A DNA stretch of 64,000 bases from Promethearchaeota archaeon (GTDB lineage Archaea; Asgardarchaeota; Lokiarchaeia; Sigyniarchaeales; SOKP01), in contig JAHLWS010000087.1 in NCBI GenBank assembly GCA_019057795.1, positions 43,176-107,175 on the forward strand, given 5' to 3'. Below are positions 1-8,560 of this stretch, piece after piece; the first letter of the stretch is position 1, and each line of letters starts with the position of its first letter. Position numbers and translations under genes: made by a program. Under the pieces are notes generated by a model. It ran no database searches. It was not told the origin of the DNA and saw only the letters and a list, made by a program, of their open reading frames with translations.

Positions 1-324
1 AGTCTAAGAGGATGGAATAGGCTACTTAAACCTAAAGGATTCTTGGTTATTCACGACGAGATTAAGCACTTTTTTGAAAAACGCTATAAAGTTACTAGAT
101 GTGGCTATAAACTTATTGAACACTTTTCTTTGCCAGAGGAAGCTTGGTGGGAAGAATATTATAGACCACTTGAGATTAGAATCAAGCATTTATATAAAAA
201 ATATAGTAACGATCCAGATGCTCTTGGAGTGTTAAATATCCATCAAACTGAGGTAGACATAGTCAAGGCCAGTCCAAAAAGTTTTCAATCAGTTTTTTGT
301 ATAATGCAAAAAAATAAAAAATAA
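1..324 (+). CDS. Class I SAM-dependent methyltransferase, 3' end only
   Basis: The reading frame is open from the first base of the window, so this is the C-terminal 107 codons of a gene that begins upstream. It starts within W-N-R-L-L-K-P-K-G-F-L-V-I-H-D-E, the usual 'RxLKPGG-F-hydrophobic-D/E' strand after motif III of class I (Rossmann-fold) methyltransferases. A charged, aromatic tail with a PEEAWWEEYY stretch follows, as in many archaeal UbiE-like enzymes. The SAM-binding glycine motif lies outside the window, so the substrate cannot be judged. It ends 20 bp before the convergent M20 peptidase gene. Confidence 0.7.
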   Translation, partial: SLRGWNRLLKPKGFLVIHDEIKHFFEKRYKVTRCGYKLIEHFSLPEEAWWEEYYRPLEIRIKHLYKKYSNDPDALGVLNIHQTEVDIVKASPKSFQSVFCIMQKNKK

Positions 325-343
325 AAGAAATTATAAAATAGCG

Positions 344-1564
344 TTATTTCAGATAATTTAAGGCTGTTAATGCAAACATTTTCACCAAATCCATTAAATC
401 CTTAATATACACGAACTCATCTTCGGAATGAATGTTATTATCTCTCGCGGAAGCGCCTACTAAGATAGTTGGAATCCCTCTTTCTTGAAACCAGTGCGCA
501 TCGGTTGAAGGCATTAAAGTTTTAAATTCTCTCTTTTCACCATGGATTTTCTCCGCTGCTTTCAGAACAATTTTAGCAAATTCAGAAGATTCATCAATCA
601 CTTGCGGCTCCATTGCAATTGGCATTTGAACTGTTATATCCAAGTCTGGGTCTTCCTCTTTCATTTTTTCAACAAAATCAAGGAGTCTCTTCCTTATACT
701 TGCGACATCTTGTTCCGGAATTGTATTTATACTAAGATGAAGATAACATCGATCTGGAACCGTCGTGATTTTCGTGCCACCATGAATTTCCGCCAGATTA
801 ATACTACTCACGTTAGAACCCCATCCATCTGAAGTGGGATAATTCGTAGTTTTTTCTAGCAGTTCTTCTTTCAGTTTAAGTAAGAAATTCATTATCTTAA
901 CCATCCTCTCGATAGTGTTTATCCCCGAATTCTCATTGCGATAAGGTGGAGGAAGGTCCGGGAATGCCAGCCCATGAGCGGTCTTTCCTTTGATGGTTAT
1001 CGTGATATACAAGGTTCCACCACAATATCCAAAGGGATATCCATTAGCTGCGTCTCCTAATAAGCACGCATCTCCAGAGACTAATCCGCTACTTAGGAGG
1101 TATTCTGCCCCTCTTAATCCTCCAGTTTCTTCATCTCCTACAGCAGTGACTATTAATTTTCCTTTAAGATCAACTCCTGCTTCAAGTAAAGCTTGAATTG
1201 CAAAAATCTCAGCAGTCACTGAAGATTTATCGTCAGAAGCACCTCTTCCATAGATTTTATCTCCAACAATTTCCGCTCCAAATGGATCCTTAGACCACCC
1301 TTTAAAAGCTTCAACCGTATCAAAATGCCCGTTGAAAATTAACGTAGGACCATCACCATTTCCAAGCTCACCAATGACATTATTTCTTTTAATAGATGTT
1401 TTTAAACCGATGTCTCGCATTTTTCGCTCTACGAATTTAGCAACTTCCTTGTATTTTGAAGGGGGATTTTCAGAGGGGATTCTTACTATTTCTTGAAGAA
1501 ATTTAATAATCCCATCCCTCATACTATCTATTTTATCTATAATTAGTTTTTCTAAATCAGCCAT
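344..1564 (-). CDS. M20-family metallopeptidase (ArgE/DapE/carboxypeptidase type), copy 1
   Basis: A 406-residue zinc hydrolase of the M20 family, which cleaves amide bonds in N-acyl amino acids or small peptides. The dinuclear metal site is complete: H80-x-D82, the bridging Asp in GRGASDD (about D111), the catalytic Glu pair in GDEETGG (E145/E146), D171 and a late His in N-x-I-H-S-E-D-E. The dimerisation insert lies in the middle, as usual for the family. A good Shine-Dalgarno, GGAG at 1572-1575 read on the minus strand, fixes the ATG. It is the second gene of a two-gene unit, 27-30 bp downstream of a paralogue of almost the same length, so the pair arose by tandem duplication. The family makes deacetylase, carboxypeptidase or dipeptidase equally possible; the substrate is unknown. 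Confidence 0.9.
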   Translation of the reverse strand: MADLEKLIIDKIDSMRDGIIKFLQEIVRIPSENPPSKYKEVAKFVERKMRDIGLKTSIKRNNVIGELGNGDGPTLIFNGHFDTVEAFKGWSKDPFGAEIVGDKIYGRGASDDKSSVTAEIFAIQALLEAGVDLKGKLIVTAVGDEETGGLRGAEYLLSSGLVSGDACLLGDAANGYPFGYCGGTLYITITIKGKTAHGLAFPDLPPPYRNENSGINTIERMVKIMNFLLKLKEELLEKTTNYPTSDGWGSNVSSINLAEIHGGTKITTVPDRCYLHLSINTIPEQDVASIRKRLLDFVEKMKEEDPDLDITVQMPIAMEPQVIDESSEFAKIVLKAAEKIHGEKREFKTLMPSTDAHWFQERGIPTILVGASARDNNIHSEDEFVYIKDLMDLVKMFALTALNYLK

Positions 1565-1591
1565 ATTTAATCTCCTTTTATAATAATTTAA

Positions 1592-2818
1592 TTAATCTTT
1601 ATTTCTTAAATAATTGAATGCAGTTAAAGCAAAAATTTTTGTTGTATCAATTAAATCGTCAATAGATACAAACTCATCCTCTGCATGTACGTTATTTTCA
1701 TGCGTTCCAGTTCCCATTAGTATCGTTTCAATTCCCTTTTCATGAAACCAATGCCCATCGTTTGCTGATTGGAATAATTTAAACTCTCGATCTTCACTAT
1801 ACACTCTATTTACGGCTTTTTGAACAGCTTGAGCGAATTTAGAATTAAGATCTGATGCAAATGGTTCAAAAGACATTGTAAATTGAACATTGATGTTCAA
1901 GTCACGATCTTCTTTTTTAGCAGCTTCTATGAACTCTAAAATGCGGGTCTTTATACTTTCAACATCTTGTTCTGGAATGGTATTGATAATACAGTATAAT
2001 AAGCATTTATCTGGTACAGTAGATAATTTGTCGCCCCCCTCAATCTTTGCTATATTGACAGTACTTACTTTAGAAGGATGTCCAGGAAAATTTGGATATT
2101 TGGTTTCAGTATTGAGGAACTCTGCTTGTAATTGAGTCAAAAAATTCATCACGCCAATCATTTTTTGTATAGCATTGACTCCAGAATACTCATTTCTATA
2201 AATTGGGATATCGGGGAAACTTAAAGCGTGAGCTTTTTTTCCTTTAATTAAAAATGTAACAAGTAAGAACCCTCCAGTATAGGCTGCAGGAAAACCTCCG
2301 CGCCCATCTCCTAATAGACAAGCATCACCATTAATATGTCCCTTATCCAATAGGTACCTAACCCCATTGAATCCGCCTGTTTCTTCGTCTATTGCCGAAA
2401 TTAAAGTTAAACTTCCCTCAAATTTAATACCTAACTCAAGCAAGGCTTTAGTTGCAAAAATTTCTGCTGTTACACATGCTTTATCGTCACACGCTCCTCG
2501 ACCATATATTTTTCCATCAATTATGTGACCTCCAAATGGGTCTTCTGTCCATCCCTTATAAGCAGGAACGGTATCCATATGACCATATAATAATAAAGAG
2601 GGCTCCGTTAGATTTTGATACTTCCCTACTACATTATTTCGTTTTACAAAAGTTTTAAGACCAAGCTCTTCAAATTTGGTCTGAACGAACTGTGCTATCT
2701 GTTTATACTTACCTGGTGGATTCTCGGAAGGAATTTGAATGATTTGCTTATGAAAATTTATTATCTCCTCCCGCATTTCTTCTATTTTTTCTATAATCGC
2801 TTTTTCAATACTTTCCAT
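1592..2818 (-). CDS. M20-family metallopeptidase (ArgE/DapE/carboxypeptidase type), copy 2
   Basis: Paralogue of the gene just downstream, with the same architecture and metal ligands: a G-H-M-D-T motif near residue 80, GRGACDD for the bridging Asp, and IDEETGG for the catalytic Glu. The C-terminal halves also align (S-x-D-x-H-W-F-x-E-K-G-I and a late N-x-V-H-A-E-D-E). I place the start at the ATG at 2818, which gives the same N-terminal register as copy 1. A GTG four codons upstream (2830) is possible but has no clear ribosome site. The two copies differ across the whole length, so the duplication is not recent, and they may have diverged in substrate. Confidence 0.88.
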   Translation of the reverse strand: MESIEKAIIEKIEEMREEIINFHKQIIQIPSENPPGKYKQIAQFVQTKFEELGLKTFVKRNNVVGKYQNLTEPSLLLYGHMDTVPAYKGWTEDPFGGHIIDGKIYGRGACDDKACVTAEIFATKALLELGIKFEGSLTLISAIDEETGGFNGVRYLLDKGHINGDACLLGDGRGGFPAAYTGGFLLVTFLIKGKKAHALSFPDIPIYRNEYSGVNAIQKMIGVMNFLTQLQAEFLNTETKYPNFPGHPSKVSTVNIAKIEGGDKLSTVPDKCLLYCIINTIPEQDVESIKTRILEFIEAAKKEDRDLNINVQFTMSFEPFASDLNSKFAQAVQKAVNRVYSEDREFKLFQSANDGHWFHEKGIETILMGTGTHENNVHAEDEFVSIDDLIDTTKIFALTAFNYLRNKD

Positions 2819-2957
2819 TTTTATACTCACAAATTCTTATTAGATACATATTTGATGTGGATGTATATAAAACTAAAAAATTAAAAAACTAACGATCACA
2901 TAATTACTTATCTTTTTAATAAAAAGAACTTGAATTAATAATTTAAAGTGATAATAG

Positions 2958-3968
2958 ATGGCTAAAAGGGTAGCAATTAACGGATTCGGTAGAATCGGAC
3001 GAAACTTTTTCCGAACAGTAGTAGAGAAATATCCTAACGAAATTGAAATTGTATCCATTAACGATTTATTCGAACCAAAATACTTGGCTTATGTCTTAAA
3101 ATATGATTCTGTTTTTGGGCGATTTAAAGGAACTGTCGAGGCTAAGGAAAAATCTTTGGTAATAAATGGAAAGGAAATTCCTGTTACTGCAGAACGAGAC
3201 CCAGCAAACTTACCGCATGCTAGTAATAATATAGATGTTGCTCTCGAATCCACTGGATTCTTTACGAAAAGAGAGGGCGCTGCAAAGCATTTAGAGGCTG
3301 GAGCTAAGAAAGTTTTAATCAGTGCACCTGCGGGAAATCCTGATTTTACCGTTGTAATAGGTTGTAACGACGATAAATTAACTAACGAGCATAAAATCAT
3401 TTCTATGGCATCTTGTACAACGAATTGTTTAGGTCCAGTAGTAAAAGTATTAATGGACAATTATGGAATTGTTAACGGAATGATGACTACAGTTCATTCA
3501 TATACTGGCGACCAACGACCAGTTGATACAGCAAGAAAAGATGATCCCATAAAAATGATTCGTGGTCGAGCCTGTGCGGCAAATATAGTTCCAACTTCCA
3601 CTGGTGCAGCTAAAGCGATTGGTGTCGTGTTTCCAGAATTAAATGGTAAAATGGATGGCATCGCAATGCGCATTCCAACCCCAAACGGGAGCGTTGTTGA
3701 TTTAAAAGTAAATCTAGGGAAATCTACAACAGTAGAAGATGTTAACGCTAAAATGAAAGAAGCCGCATCGGGTTATCTAAAAGGAATTTTAGAATATACC
3801 GATGATGCAATAGTAACTACCGATATTGTTGGCAATCCCGCAAGTTCTATTTTCTCTAGCTTGTGGACTAAAGTAATCGGTGGCACTTTCTGTGGTGTCG
3901 TTAGCTGGTACGATAACGAGTGGGGTTATTCCAATCGTTTGGCAGATTTAATCGTCAAGAAATTATAA
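2958..3968 (+). CDS. gap: Glyceraldehyde-3-phosphate dehydrogenase, class I (bacterial/eukaryotic type)
   Basis: A 336-residue phosphorylating GAPDH that oxidises glyceraldehyde-3-phosphate to 1,3-bisphosphoglycerate. The Rossmann motif N-G-F-G-R-I-G-R is at residues 8-15. N35-D36 sits where an Asp favours NAD over NADP. The catalytic Cys153 is in A-S-C-T-T-N-C, His180 in T-V-H-S-Y-T, and the C-terminal W-Y-D-N-E-W-G-Y-S signature is intact. This is the GapA/class I type. Most Archaea use a distant class II enzyme with little sequence similarity, so this copy may derive from bacteria, although such genes also occur in some archaeal lineages. It is monocistronic, divergent from the M20 pair, and followed by a long T tract. 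Glycolytic or gluconeogenic direction cannot be read from sequence. Confidence 0.95.
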   Translation: MAKRVAINGFGRIGRNFFRTVVEKYPNEIEIVSINDLFEPKYLAYVLKYDSVFGRFKGTVEAKEKSLVINGKEIPVTAERDPANLPHASNNIDVALESTGFFTKREGAAKHLEAGAKKVLISAPAGNPDFTVVIGCNDDKLTNEHKIISMASCTTNCLGPVVKVLMDNYGIVNGMMTTVHSYTGDQRPVDTARKDDPIKMIRGRACAANIVPTSTGAAKAIGVVFPELNGKMDGIAMRIPTPNGSVVDLKVNLGKSTTVEDVNAKMKEAASGYLKGILEYTDDAIVTTDIVGNPASSIFSSLWTKVIGGTFCGVVSWYDNEWGYSNRLADLIVKKL

Positions 3969-3985
3969 ATCATTAACAATCTCAA

Positions 3986-4010
3986 TTATTTTTATTTTTT
4001 TTCTTTTCTT
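3986..4010 (+). terminator. T-tract terminator after GAPDH
   Basis: A run of T broken by single A and C residues begins 18 bp after the gap stop codon. Archaeal RNA polymerases stop at such U-rich tracts without needing a hairpin, and I see no strong hairpin here. Confidence 0.45.
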
Positions 4011-4216
4011 CTATTTGTTTTAAAATTTTTGAATTTCTGCTATTCAAATTTAATTAAGTTTTGTTATAGCATCACAGAATCTAATATTTTGAAAAGGTTA
4101 AAAAATTTTAAAATTATTATTTGATTGTGGGGATAGAACATAAAAACAAATTAATAGAAATGTTTTTAAAAATTGACTTTAAATCAGTATTAGAAATATA
4201 AGTTTATAGGATTTAA

Positions 4217-5590
4217 ATGGTTTATTTTCAAATTAGCCCTATTGGATTTGATTGTAGAACGGATAAAAATAATTGTGAGAAATATCCAGATTTCTGTAAG
4301 GAGTGTGTTAAAGCTCAACTTGAAAAATTTGGTTTAAATCTTGATCATAACTTGAAATTCACGATTATCGATTCTGAAGAAAAACATATTCAAATGTTCC
4401 AAGACCTAATATGGCAGAAATTTTTAGATGTTTTGAACATAAAATACATTTTATTAATGGCTAAAGAATCTGGGTTAGCTCTAGTTGATTATCCGATTTC
4501 AGGGGCGGGTGTAAATACTGAGATATTAACTGGATTTATCCAAGCAAATATTACGTTTTCAGAATCTAGTAATACTTCAATTAGAGAAGCAAGTTATAGA
4601 AATAATCTTCAATTTTATGAATTTCAATACGAAACATTCAATATTTTACTTAAAAATGGCCAATTTATTCGAATCTGTTTAGTTTTAGATCATAAAGCTT
4701 CTGATAGCTTGAAAACGCTTGTAACCGACTTTTTAAGCGAATATGAAAGTAGATATCTTGATAAAATTGGAACACATATAAGAAAAGGGATGAGGCATTT
4801 CGAAGATACAATTGATTACATCAAAGACAGTTTTAATGTTAAACTAGTTTTTCCCATGATTCTAACGCACACATTATTACCAGACGAATTAGATTTAATT
4901 CAAAAAAATCCTATCCAAAAAGCAATAATAAATTTTGCAAAAATATTGTTGACTTCAAAAACATTCTTTTTTATTATCAACTTAATCGATGAAGTTCAAA
5001 AAATAGTTCGGATAGACGCAAATAAGATACTTTATGAAGTATACCAACTTATAGAAAAAAAAATAATTATCCCTACTACAATTGAAACTGTTGAAGATAC
5101 AATTTATAAATTTCAAGAATCACGAGCGGTAAGAATAGCTAGTAATGAATTAATTTCTTCATTAATTTCTAATAATGATGCTATAAATGAATTGAAAGAG
5201 AAAGCAAAGCATATGAGCGAAGAAGAAGTTAATTCATCCATAATTTCTTATATAAGAAAAGCTGAAGCTGCCGAAAAAGGATTAGCTTATAAAGAAGCAC
5301 AGATAGAATATGAAATGGCTCTTTACTTAGCATCTGGTTTTGATTATAGAGAGGAAGTAGGGAGAATATCTTTTATGATTTTAGAACTTGACAAAAAGAT
5401 AAAAGAATTGGAACTAGAGTATGCTTTAAATATAGGAGAAAAAGCTGAGAAAAAAAAGGATTACATCAAAGCTATTAATTATTATCAACAAGGATTAAAA
5501 ATTCTAAATGATGCTCAAGACCTTGATGGAAACGACTCTCGAATAAAAAAATTGAAAAAAAAAATTGCAAACCTTCAAAAAAATTTATAA
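4217..5590 (+). CDS. Asgard-type longin-like / winged-helix / TPR protein with N-terminal Cys cluster
   Basis: A 457-residue protein with no enzyme motif. Residues about 10-32 carry four cysteines (C-R-T-D-K-N-N-C, C-K-E-C) that could bind zinc. Residues about 70-195 have the alternating beta/helix pattern of a longin or roadblock-like fold: a strand (YILLMAKESGLALVDY), a helix-forming segment, two strands, then a long C-terminal helix. Residues about 260-300 look like a winged helix. Residues about 345-457 are helical, with two TPR-like units (GLAYKEAQIEYEMALYLA; KKDYIKAINYYQQGLKIL). It is a single-gene unit; an ATTTAAA-like element lies about 35 bp upstream of the ATG. Longin-like proteins of this kind are abundant in Asgard archaea and are suspected GTPase partners. 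The fold call is by pattern only. Confidence 0.6.
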   Translation: MVYFQISPIGFDCRTDKNNCEKYPDFCKECVKAQLEKFGLNLDHNLKFTIIDSEEKHIQMFQDLIWQKFLDVLNIKYILLMAKESGLALVDYPISGAGVNTEILTGFIQANITFSESSNTSIREASYRNNLQFYEFQYETFNILLKNGQFIRICLVLDHKASDSLKTLVTDFLSEYESRYLDKIGTHIRKGMRHFEDTIDYIKDSFNVKLVFPMILTHTLLPDELDLIQKNPIQKAIINFAKILLTSKTFFFIINLIDEVQKIVRIDANKILYEVYQLIEKKIIIPTTIETVEDTIYKFQESRAVRIASNELISSLISNNDAINELKEKAKHMSEEEVNSSIISYIRKAEAAEKGLAYKEAQIEYEMALYLASGFDYREEVGRISFMILELDKKIKELELEYALNIGEKAEKKKDYIKAINYYQQGLKILNDAQDLDGNDSRIKKLKKKIANLQKNL

Positions 5591-5814
5591 AATTAAAGAA
5601 CAAAGCTACTTCTTTTATTATCTTCAATGTATTATGCCAAAAAAAAATGAACATTTTATTATACTTTTACTCCTCAATTAATTCGATTCTTATCTTATTT
5701 TTAAACATTAATAGTATGTTTTATTTTACGAAAAATTATGACTCTTTTATCTTATTAATAGGATTTTGTACTACGAATCATAACTCAAGGTAAATTATAG
5801 ATTTAGAATAAGAA

Positions 5815-6267
5815 ATGTATGATTCTCTTAAAAAGTATAATAATCAAGTATACACTGGCATGAAGATTGGTGGGTCTCATAAATGGATCTACAACGACGG
5901 AAAATGGACTGAAACAAAAACCGCTCCAACTAAATGGACAATTAACTTTAATAGTGTGAAAACAAGAATAAATCCAGCACCATCTAATTCAGGGGCTAAT
6001 ATTGGCACAAAATTTCATTGGTACATTATTGCCGATCAAATCGCGACTAAACTAAATAAAGATTCTTATATGACGCAAATGAAGGGCATTAAATATAAAG
6101 TTGGCCATAAGCGTCCTCATTGGCGAACTTTTAGCTACAATTATCCTGAGCAAAACTCGTATAAAGAACGAGTCATAAAAATATTAGAAGATACTCTTAA
6201 CAAATTAAAGAATGAAAATTTGCCTAAAATCAACTCAATAACTCGCTTTCTTTTTAATGAAATTTAA
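5815..6267 (+). CDS. Conserved-looking orphan protein rich in Trp and His
   Basis: I do not recognise this 150-residue protein. The first half looks like a small beta domain (G-G-S-H-K-W-I-Y-N-D-G-K-W). The middle has a compact polar motif (K-F-H-W-Y-I-I-A-D-Q) and a basic, aromatic stretch (V-G-H-K-R-P-H-W-R-T-F-S-Y), followed by a C-terminal amphipathic helix. This density of Trp, His and Tyr suggests a real, folded protein. A stop lies two codons upstream of the ATG, so the start is fixed. The last 33 bp overlap the end of the convergent methyltransferase gene. There is no signal peptide or membrane segment. Nucleic-acid or ligand binding would be a guess. Confidence 0.6.
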   Translation: MYDSLKKYNNQVYTGMKIGGSHKWIYNDGKWTETKTAPTKWTINFNSVKTRINPAPSNSGANIGTKFHWYIIADQIATKLNKDSYMTQMKGIKYKVGHKRPHWRTFSYNYPEQNSYKERVIKILEDTLNKLKNENLPKINSITRFLFNEI

Positions 6268-6861
6268 TTGATAGACAAACCAATTGCCGAAACCTTCGAA
6301 AAAATCCAGACCTGCTTCTTTTGCCCACCTTTTTTCTGTTCTACGCAGTGGATAATCAGGATCCAGAAAGAGTTCACTCAAAGATATTATACCATCTGGT
6401 TTTAGAATTCGTTTAAATTCCCTTAAAGCTTTTATAGGATCAGGAATTTCGGGTAAACAAGTAATCGCAAAGACTCGATCTACGCTTTCATCTTCAAACG
6501 AAAGATTGTGAGCATCGTCTATTTTAGGAATAATATTTTGAATATTCTCTTTTTTAATTTTTTTCTTTAAACGGTTGATGATTGATTCTTGAATATCAAT
6601 TGCAAATACTTTTCCATTAGGTTGTACTTTTTCCGCTACAGCTTTCGTATAACTGCCTTTACCGGGACCAATTTCTACTACAATCATTCCGGGTTTAAGT
6701 TGCATTCGTTCAGCAATAAGTTCAGGTTTTTGTATTAATCTACGACGGAACGGGTTATCAATCAATCTCGTTGCGAAAGCCGGGATGGGAAATTTGTATA
6801 TTTTTCTAATAATTCTTACTATTACAAACAATATGAATAAGAAACACAAAAAAGCAATCAA
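6235..6861 (-). CDS. Membrane-anchored class I SAM-dependent methyltransferase
   Basis: A 208-residue UbiE/Methyltransf_11-type protein. Residues 1-18 form a hydrophobic membrane helix. The SAM motif V-V-E-I-G-P-G-K-G-S-Y is near residue 65 and the acidic ribose-binding strand is V-F-A-I-D-I. The motif IV/V region follows (F-A-I-T-C-L-P-E-I-P; F-K-R-I-L-K-P-D-G). A lipid or other hydrophobic substrate fits the anchor, but this is inference. The nearest standard start is TTG at 6861. The frame stays open for 25 more codons upstream, with coding-like sequence but no ATG, GTG or TTG, so the true start may be an ATT/ATA codon further out. That upstream stretch overlaps a direct repeat at 6910-6973. 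Confidence 0.8.
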   Translation of the reverse strand: MIAFLCFLFILFVIVRIIRKIYKFPIPAFATRLIDNPFRRRLIQKPELIAERMQLKPGMIVVEIGPGKGSYTKAVAEKVQPNGKVFAIDIQESIINRLKKKIKKENIQNIIPKIDDAHNLSFEDESVDRVFAITCLPEIPDPIKALREFKRILKPDGIISLSELFLDPDYPLRRTEKRWAKEAGLDFFEGFGNWFVYQLNFIKKKASY

Positions 6862-6909
6862 TAATATGAAAAAAACAGTTCCTAATATTGATGTCCAATC
6901 TGAGATTTT

Positions 6910-6973
6910 AATTTCACCAATTATTTTTAATATAGTTTAAGAAAATTTTTTTCATTTAATTTGTTTCTAAATA
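6910..6973. repeat. Direct repeat, copy A (about 64 bp)
   Basis: This segment begins AATTTCACCAATT, continues through a TTTTTAATAT core, and ends in a T-rich stretch. It recurs with about ten differences and small gaps at 7401-7465 in the same orientation. The copies are 491 bp apart and flank a small minus-strand ORF. It could be a duplicated promoter region or the scar of an insertion. Confidence 0.6.
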
Positions 6974-7060
6974 TCAAATTGGAGTTCTGGGTTAAGTATC
7001 TCACCAGATTTTATATATTTACAAAGCAATACTTAACATTGAAAGAGTCTCCAAGATTTC

Positions 7061-7309
7061 TTACAATCCAGACATATTCCAATCTCTCTTTAGATTAATT
7101 AACTCTTCCCGTTGATCGAGTAAATGCCTTAAAGTAATTGCATCATTTTCAGCTTCATCTAATGTTTCATTTTTAGCATCGTTTAAAAATTTAATAGGTG
7201 ATTCATAACTCCATTTAACTAAAACCTTATCTATTTCATCATATAAAAATTTCAATTTTAAATCAACAAGTTCTTCTAAAAGTTCTTTTTTTACGGGAAT
7301 TGTAGTCAA
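7061..7309 (-). CDS. Small charged helical protein, unknown; possibly antitoxin-like
   Basis: An 82-residue protein starting M-T-T-I-P-V-K-K-E-L-L-E-E-L, which resembles the short beta strand plus helix of ribbon-type antitoxins (DUF217/VapB-like). It continues as charged helices (F-L-Y-D-E-I-D-K-V-L; L-R-H-L-L-D-Q-R-E-E-L). No toxin gene sits beside it, so an antitoxin role is weak inference. It lies alone between two direct repeats, which may mean it was inserted with them. The composition is typical of a soluble helical protein; no membrane segment or Cys pair is present. Confidence 0.5.
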   Translation of the reverse strand: MTTIPVKKELLEELVDLKLKFLYDEIDKVLVKWSYESPIKFLNDAKNETLDEAENDAITLRHLLDQREELINLKRDWNMSGL

Positions 7310-7400
7310 TTATTCCTCACCAAGCTCTATAAGGATTTTTAAGCATAAATATTTATTCTATCTAACAAAATTCTTATTATTATGTCTTTTTCAAGACTTA

Positions 7401-7465
7401 AATTTCACCAATTGTTTTTAATATGGTTTAAGAATTTTTTTATCCTTTAATTTTGTTCCAAATAA
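7401..7465. repeat. Direct repeat, copy B (about 65 bp)
   Basis: Second copy of the element at 6910-6973. It ends about 46 bp before the ATG of the DUF2156 gene, so it may carry that gene's promoter. The conserved part covers an A/T-rich core compatible with a TATA box. Confidence 0.6.
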
Positions 7466-7510
7466 TTTAAAAAGGAAATAATTTTAATATCTTTTAATTT
7501 ATTCATATTC

Positions 7511-8437
7511 ATGGACTTAAGCACTGCGAAAGAAATCAAACTTGAAGATAAAGGTTTTTTCGACAAATATTTTCAGAATTACCCTCCCCAGACATCTGAA
7601 TTCACTTTTACGAATCTATACATGTGGAGGAATTTTTACGGATTATTTTTTATGGAATGGAAAGAGCATCTTTTAATTTTTTCACGGGATATTTTTAAGA
7701 AAAGGAAAGCCACGATGTCCGGAAGCGATAACACCCTATTTTTTTTCACTCCAATCGGCACAAGACCTGCTGATGTAATTATTGCTCTATTCGAAAATTT
7801 TAATGAAATTGAATTTCACAGGGTACCAGAGCAGGTTACAGAAGTTCTTAAAAACCACGAAAAGTTTTTGGCTTTAAATATTGAGATTTTTGAAGATCGA
7901 GATAATTGGGACTATGTATACGAGGGAGATAACCTTAGAAATCTACCGGGTAATCGCTACCGCCAAAATAGAAGGTGGTTAAACAAGTTTTTAGAAAATT
8001 ACGATTATGAATTTAAGATATTAACGGAGGACGAAGTTGCCACGACCAAGAAACTACAGTTGGAGTGGTGTATTCTTAGAGAATGTGAAGACGACGAAGG
8101 TTTGGAACAGGAGGAGAAAGCCATTTACGACGCTTTAGACAATTTTTCTGCGTTAGGATTTAAAGGATCGTTAATTTGCGTCGATAACAAATGTGTTGCT
8201 TACACATTTGGAGAAATGTTAAATTCGGACACGATCGTAATACATATTGAGAAAGCGCATATGGAGTATGAAGGTGCGTATCAAACGATTAGCAATCTGT
8301 TTTTAAAAAGTAGTTTTATTAATGCCATGTTCGTTAATCGAGAGCAAGATTTAGGAGTTCCCGGTTTACGTAGAGCAAAAGAATCGTATAAACCAATTCA
8401 TATGGTCCAAAAAAGCATACTATATCGAAAAACATAG
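7511..8437 (+). CDS. DUF2156 / GNAT-fold protein (lysyl-phosphatidylglycerol-synthase-like C-terminal domain)
   Basis: A 308-residue soluble protein matching the DUF2156 (PF09924) pattern. An N-terminal half contains F-T-F-T-N-L-Y-M-W-R and L-L-I-F-S-R. A second GNAT-like half contains L-P-G-N-R-Y-R-Q-N-R-R-W-L-N-K-F, a strand ending in C-V-A-Y-T-F-G-E and a C-terminal V-N-R-E-Q-D-L-G-V-P-G-L-R-R-A-K-E-S-Y-K-P motif. In relatives this fold transfers an aminoacyl or acyl group from a tRNA or CoA donor. No membrane flippase domain is present, so lipid lysylation is not implied and the substrate is open. The gene stands alone; its promoter is probably within the direct repeat upstream. Confidence 0.8.
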   Translation: MDLSTAKEIKLEDKGFFDKYFQNYPPQTSEFTFTNLYMWRNFYGLFFMEWKEHLLIFSRDIFKKRKATMSGSDNTLFFFTPIGTRPADVIIALFENFNEIEFHRVPEQVTEVLKNHEKFLALNIEIFEDRDNWDYVYEGDNLRNLPGNRYRQNRRWLNKFLENYDYEFKILTEDEVATTKKLQLEWCILRECEDDEGLEQEEKAIYDALDNFSALGFKGSLICVDNKCVAYTFGEMLNSDTIVIHIEKAHMEYEGAYQTISNLFLKSSFINAMFVNREQDLGVPGLRRAKESYKPIHMVQKSILYRKT

Positions 8438-8462
8438 GAAATAATAATTGGATTTATGAAAG

Positions 8463-8470
8463 TTTAAATA
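8463..8470 (+). promoter_or_regulatory. Candidate TATA box upstream of the HerA-like gene
   Basis: TTTAAATA preceded by purines (GAAAG), the usual archaeal BRE/TATA arrangement. It lies about 90 bp before the ATG, so a leader of roughly 65 nt would be expected; a second A/T-rich element nearer the gene cannot be excluded. Confidence 0.35.
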
Positions 8471-8560
8471 CCATTTTTAAATTGTAGAAGTTAAGTAGAT
8501 ATAATTAATATATATGAATTTACATATAATACAAAAGAAACGAAATTAATGTGATTCAAA

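Noticed and set aside
542..1196. Plus-strand frames of 68-96 codons over the first M20 gene
   Set aside because: They lie antisense inside a well-supported enzyme gene and have low-complexity, Cys/Phe-rich products.
3089..3460. 123-codon minus-strand frame in the GAPDH gene
   Set aside because: Shadow of the GAPDH reading frame; no ribosome site and no family resemblance.
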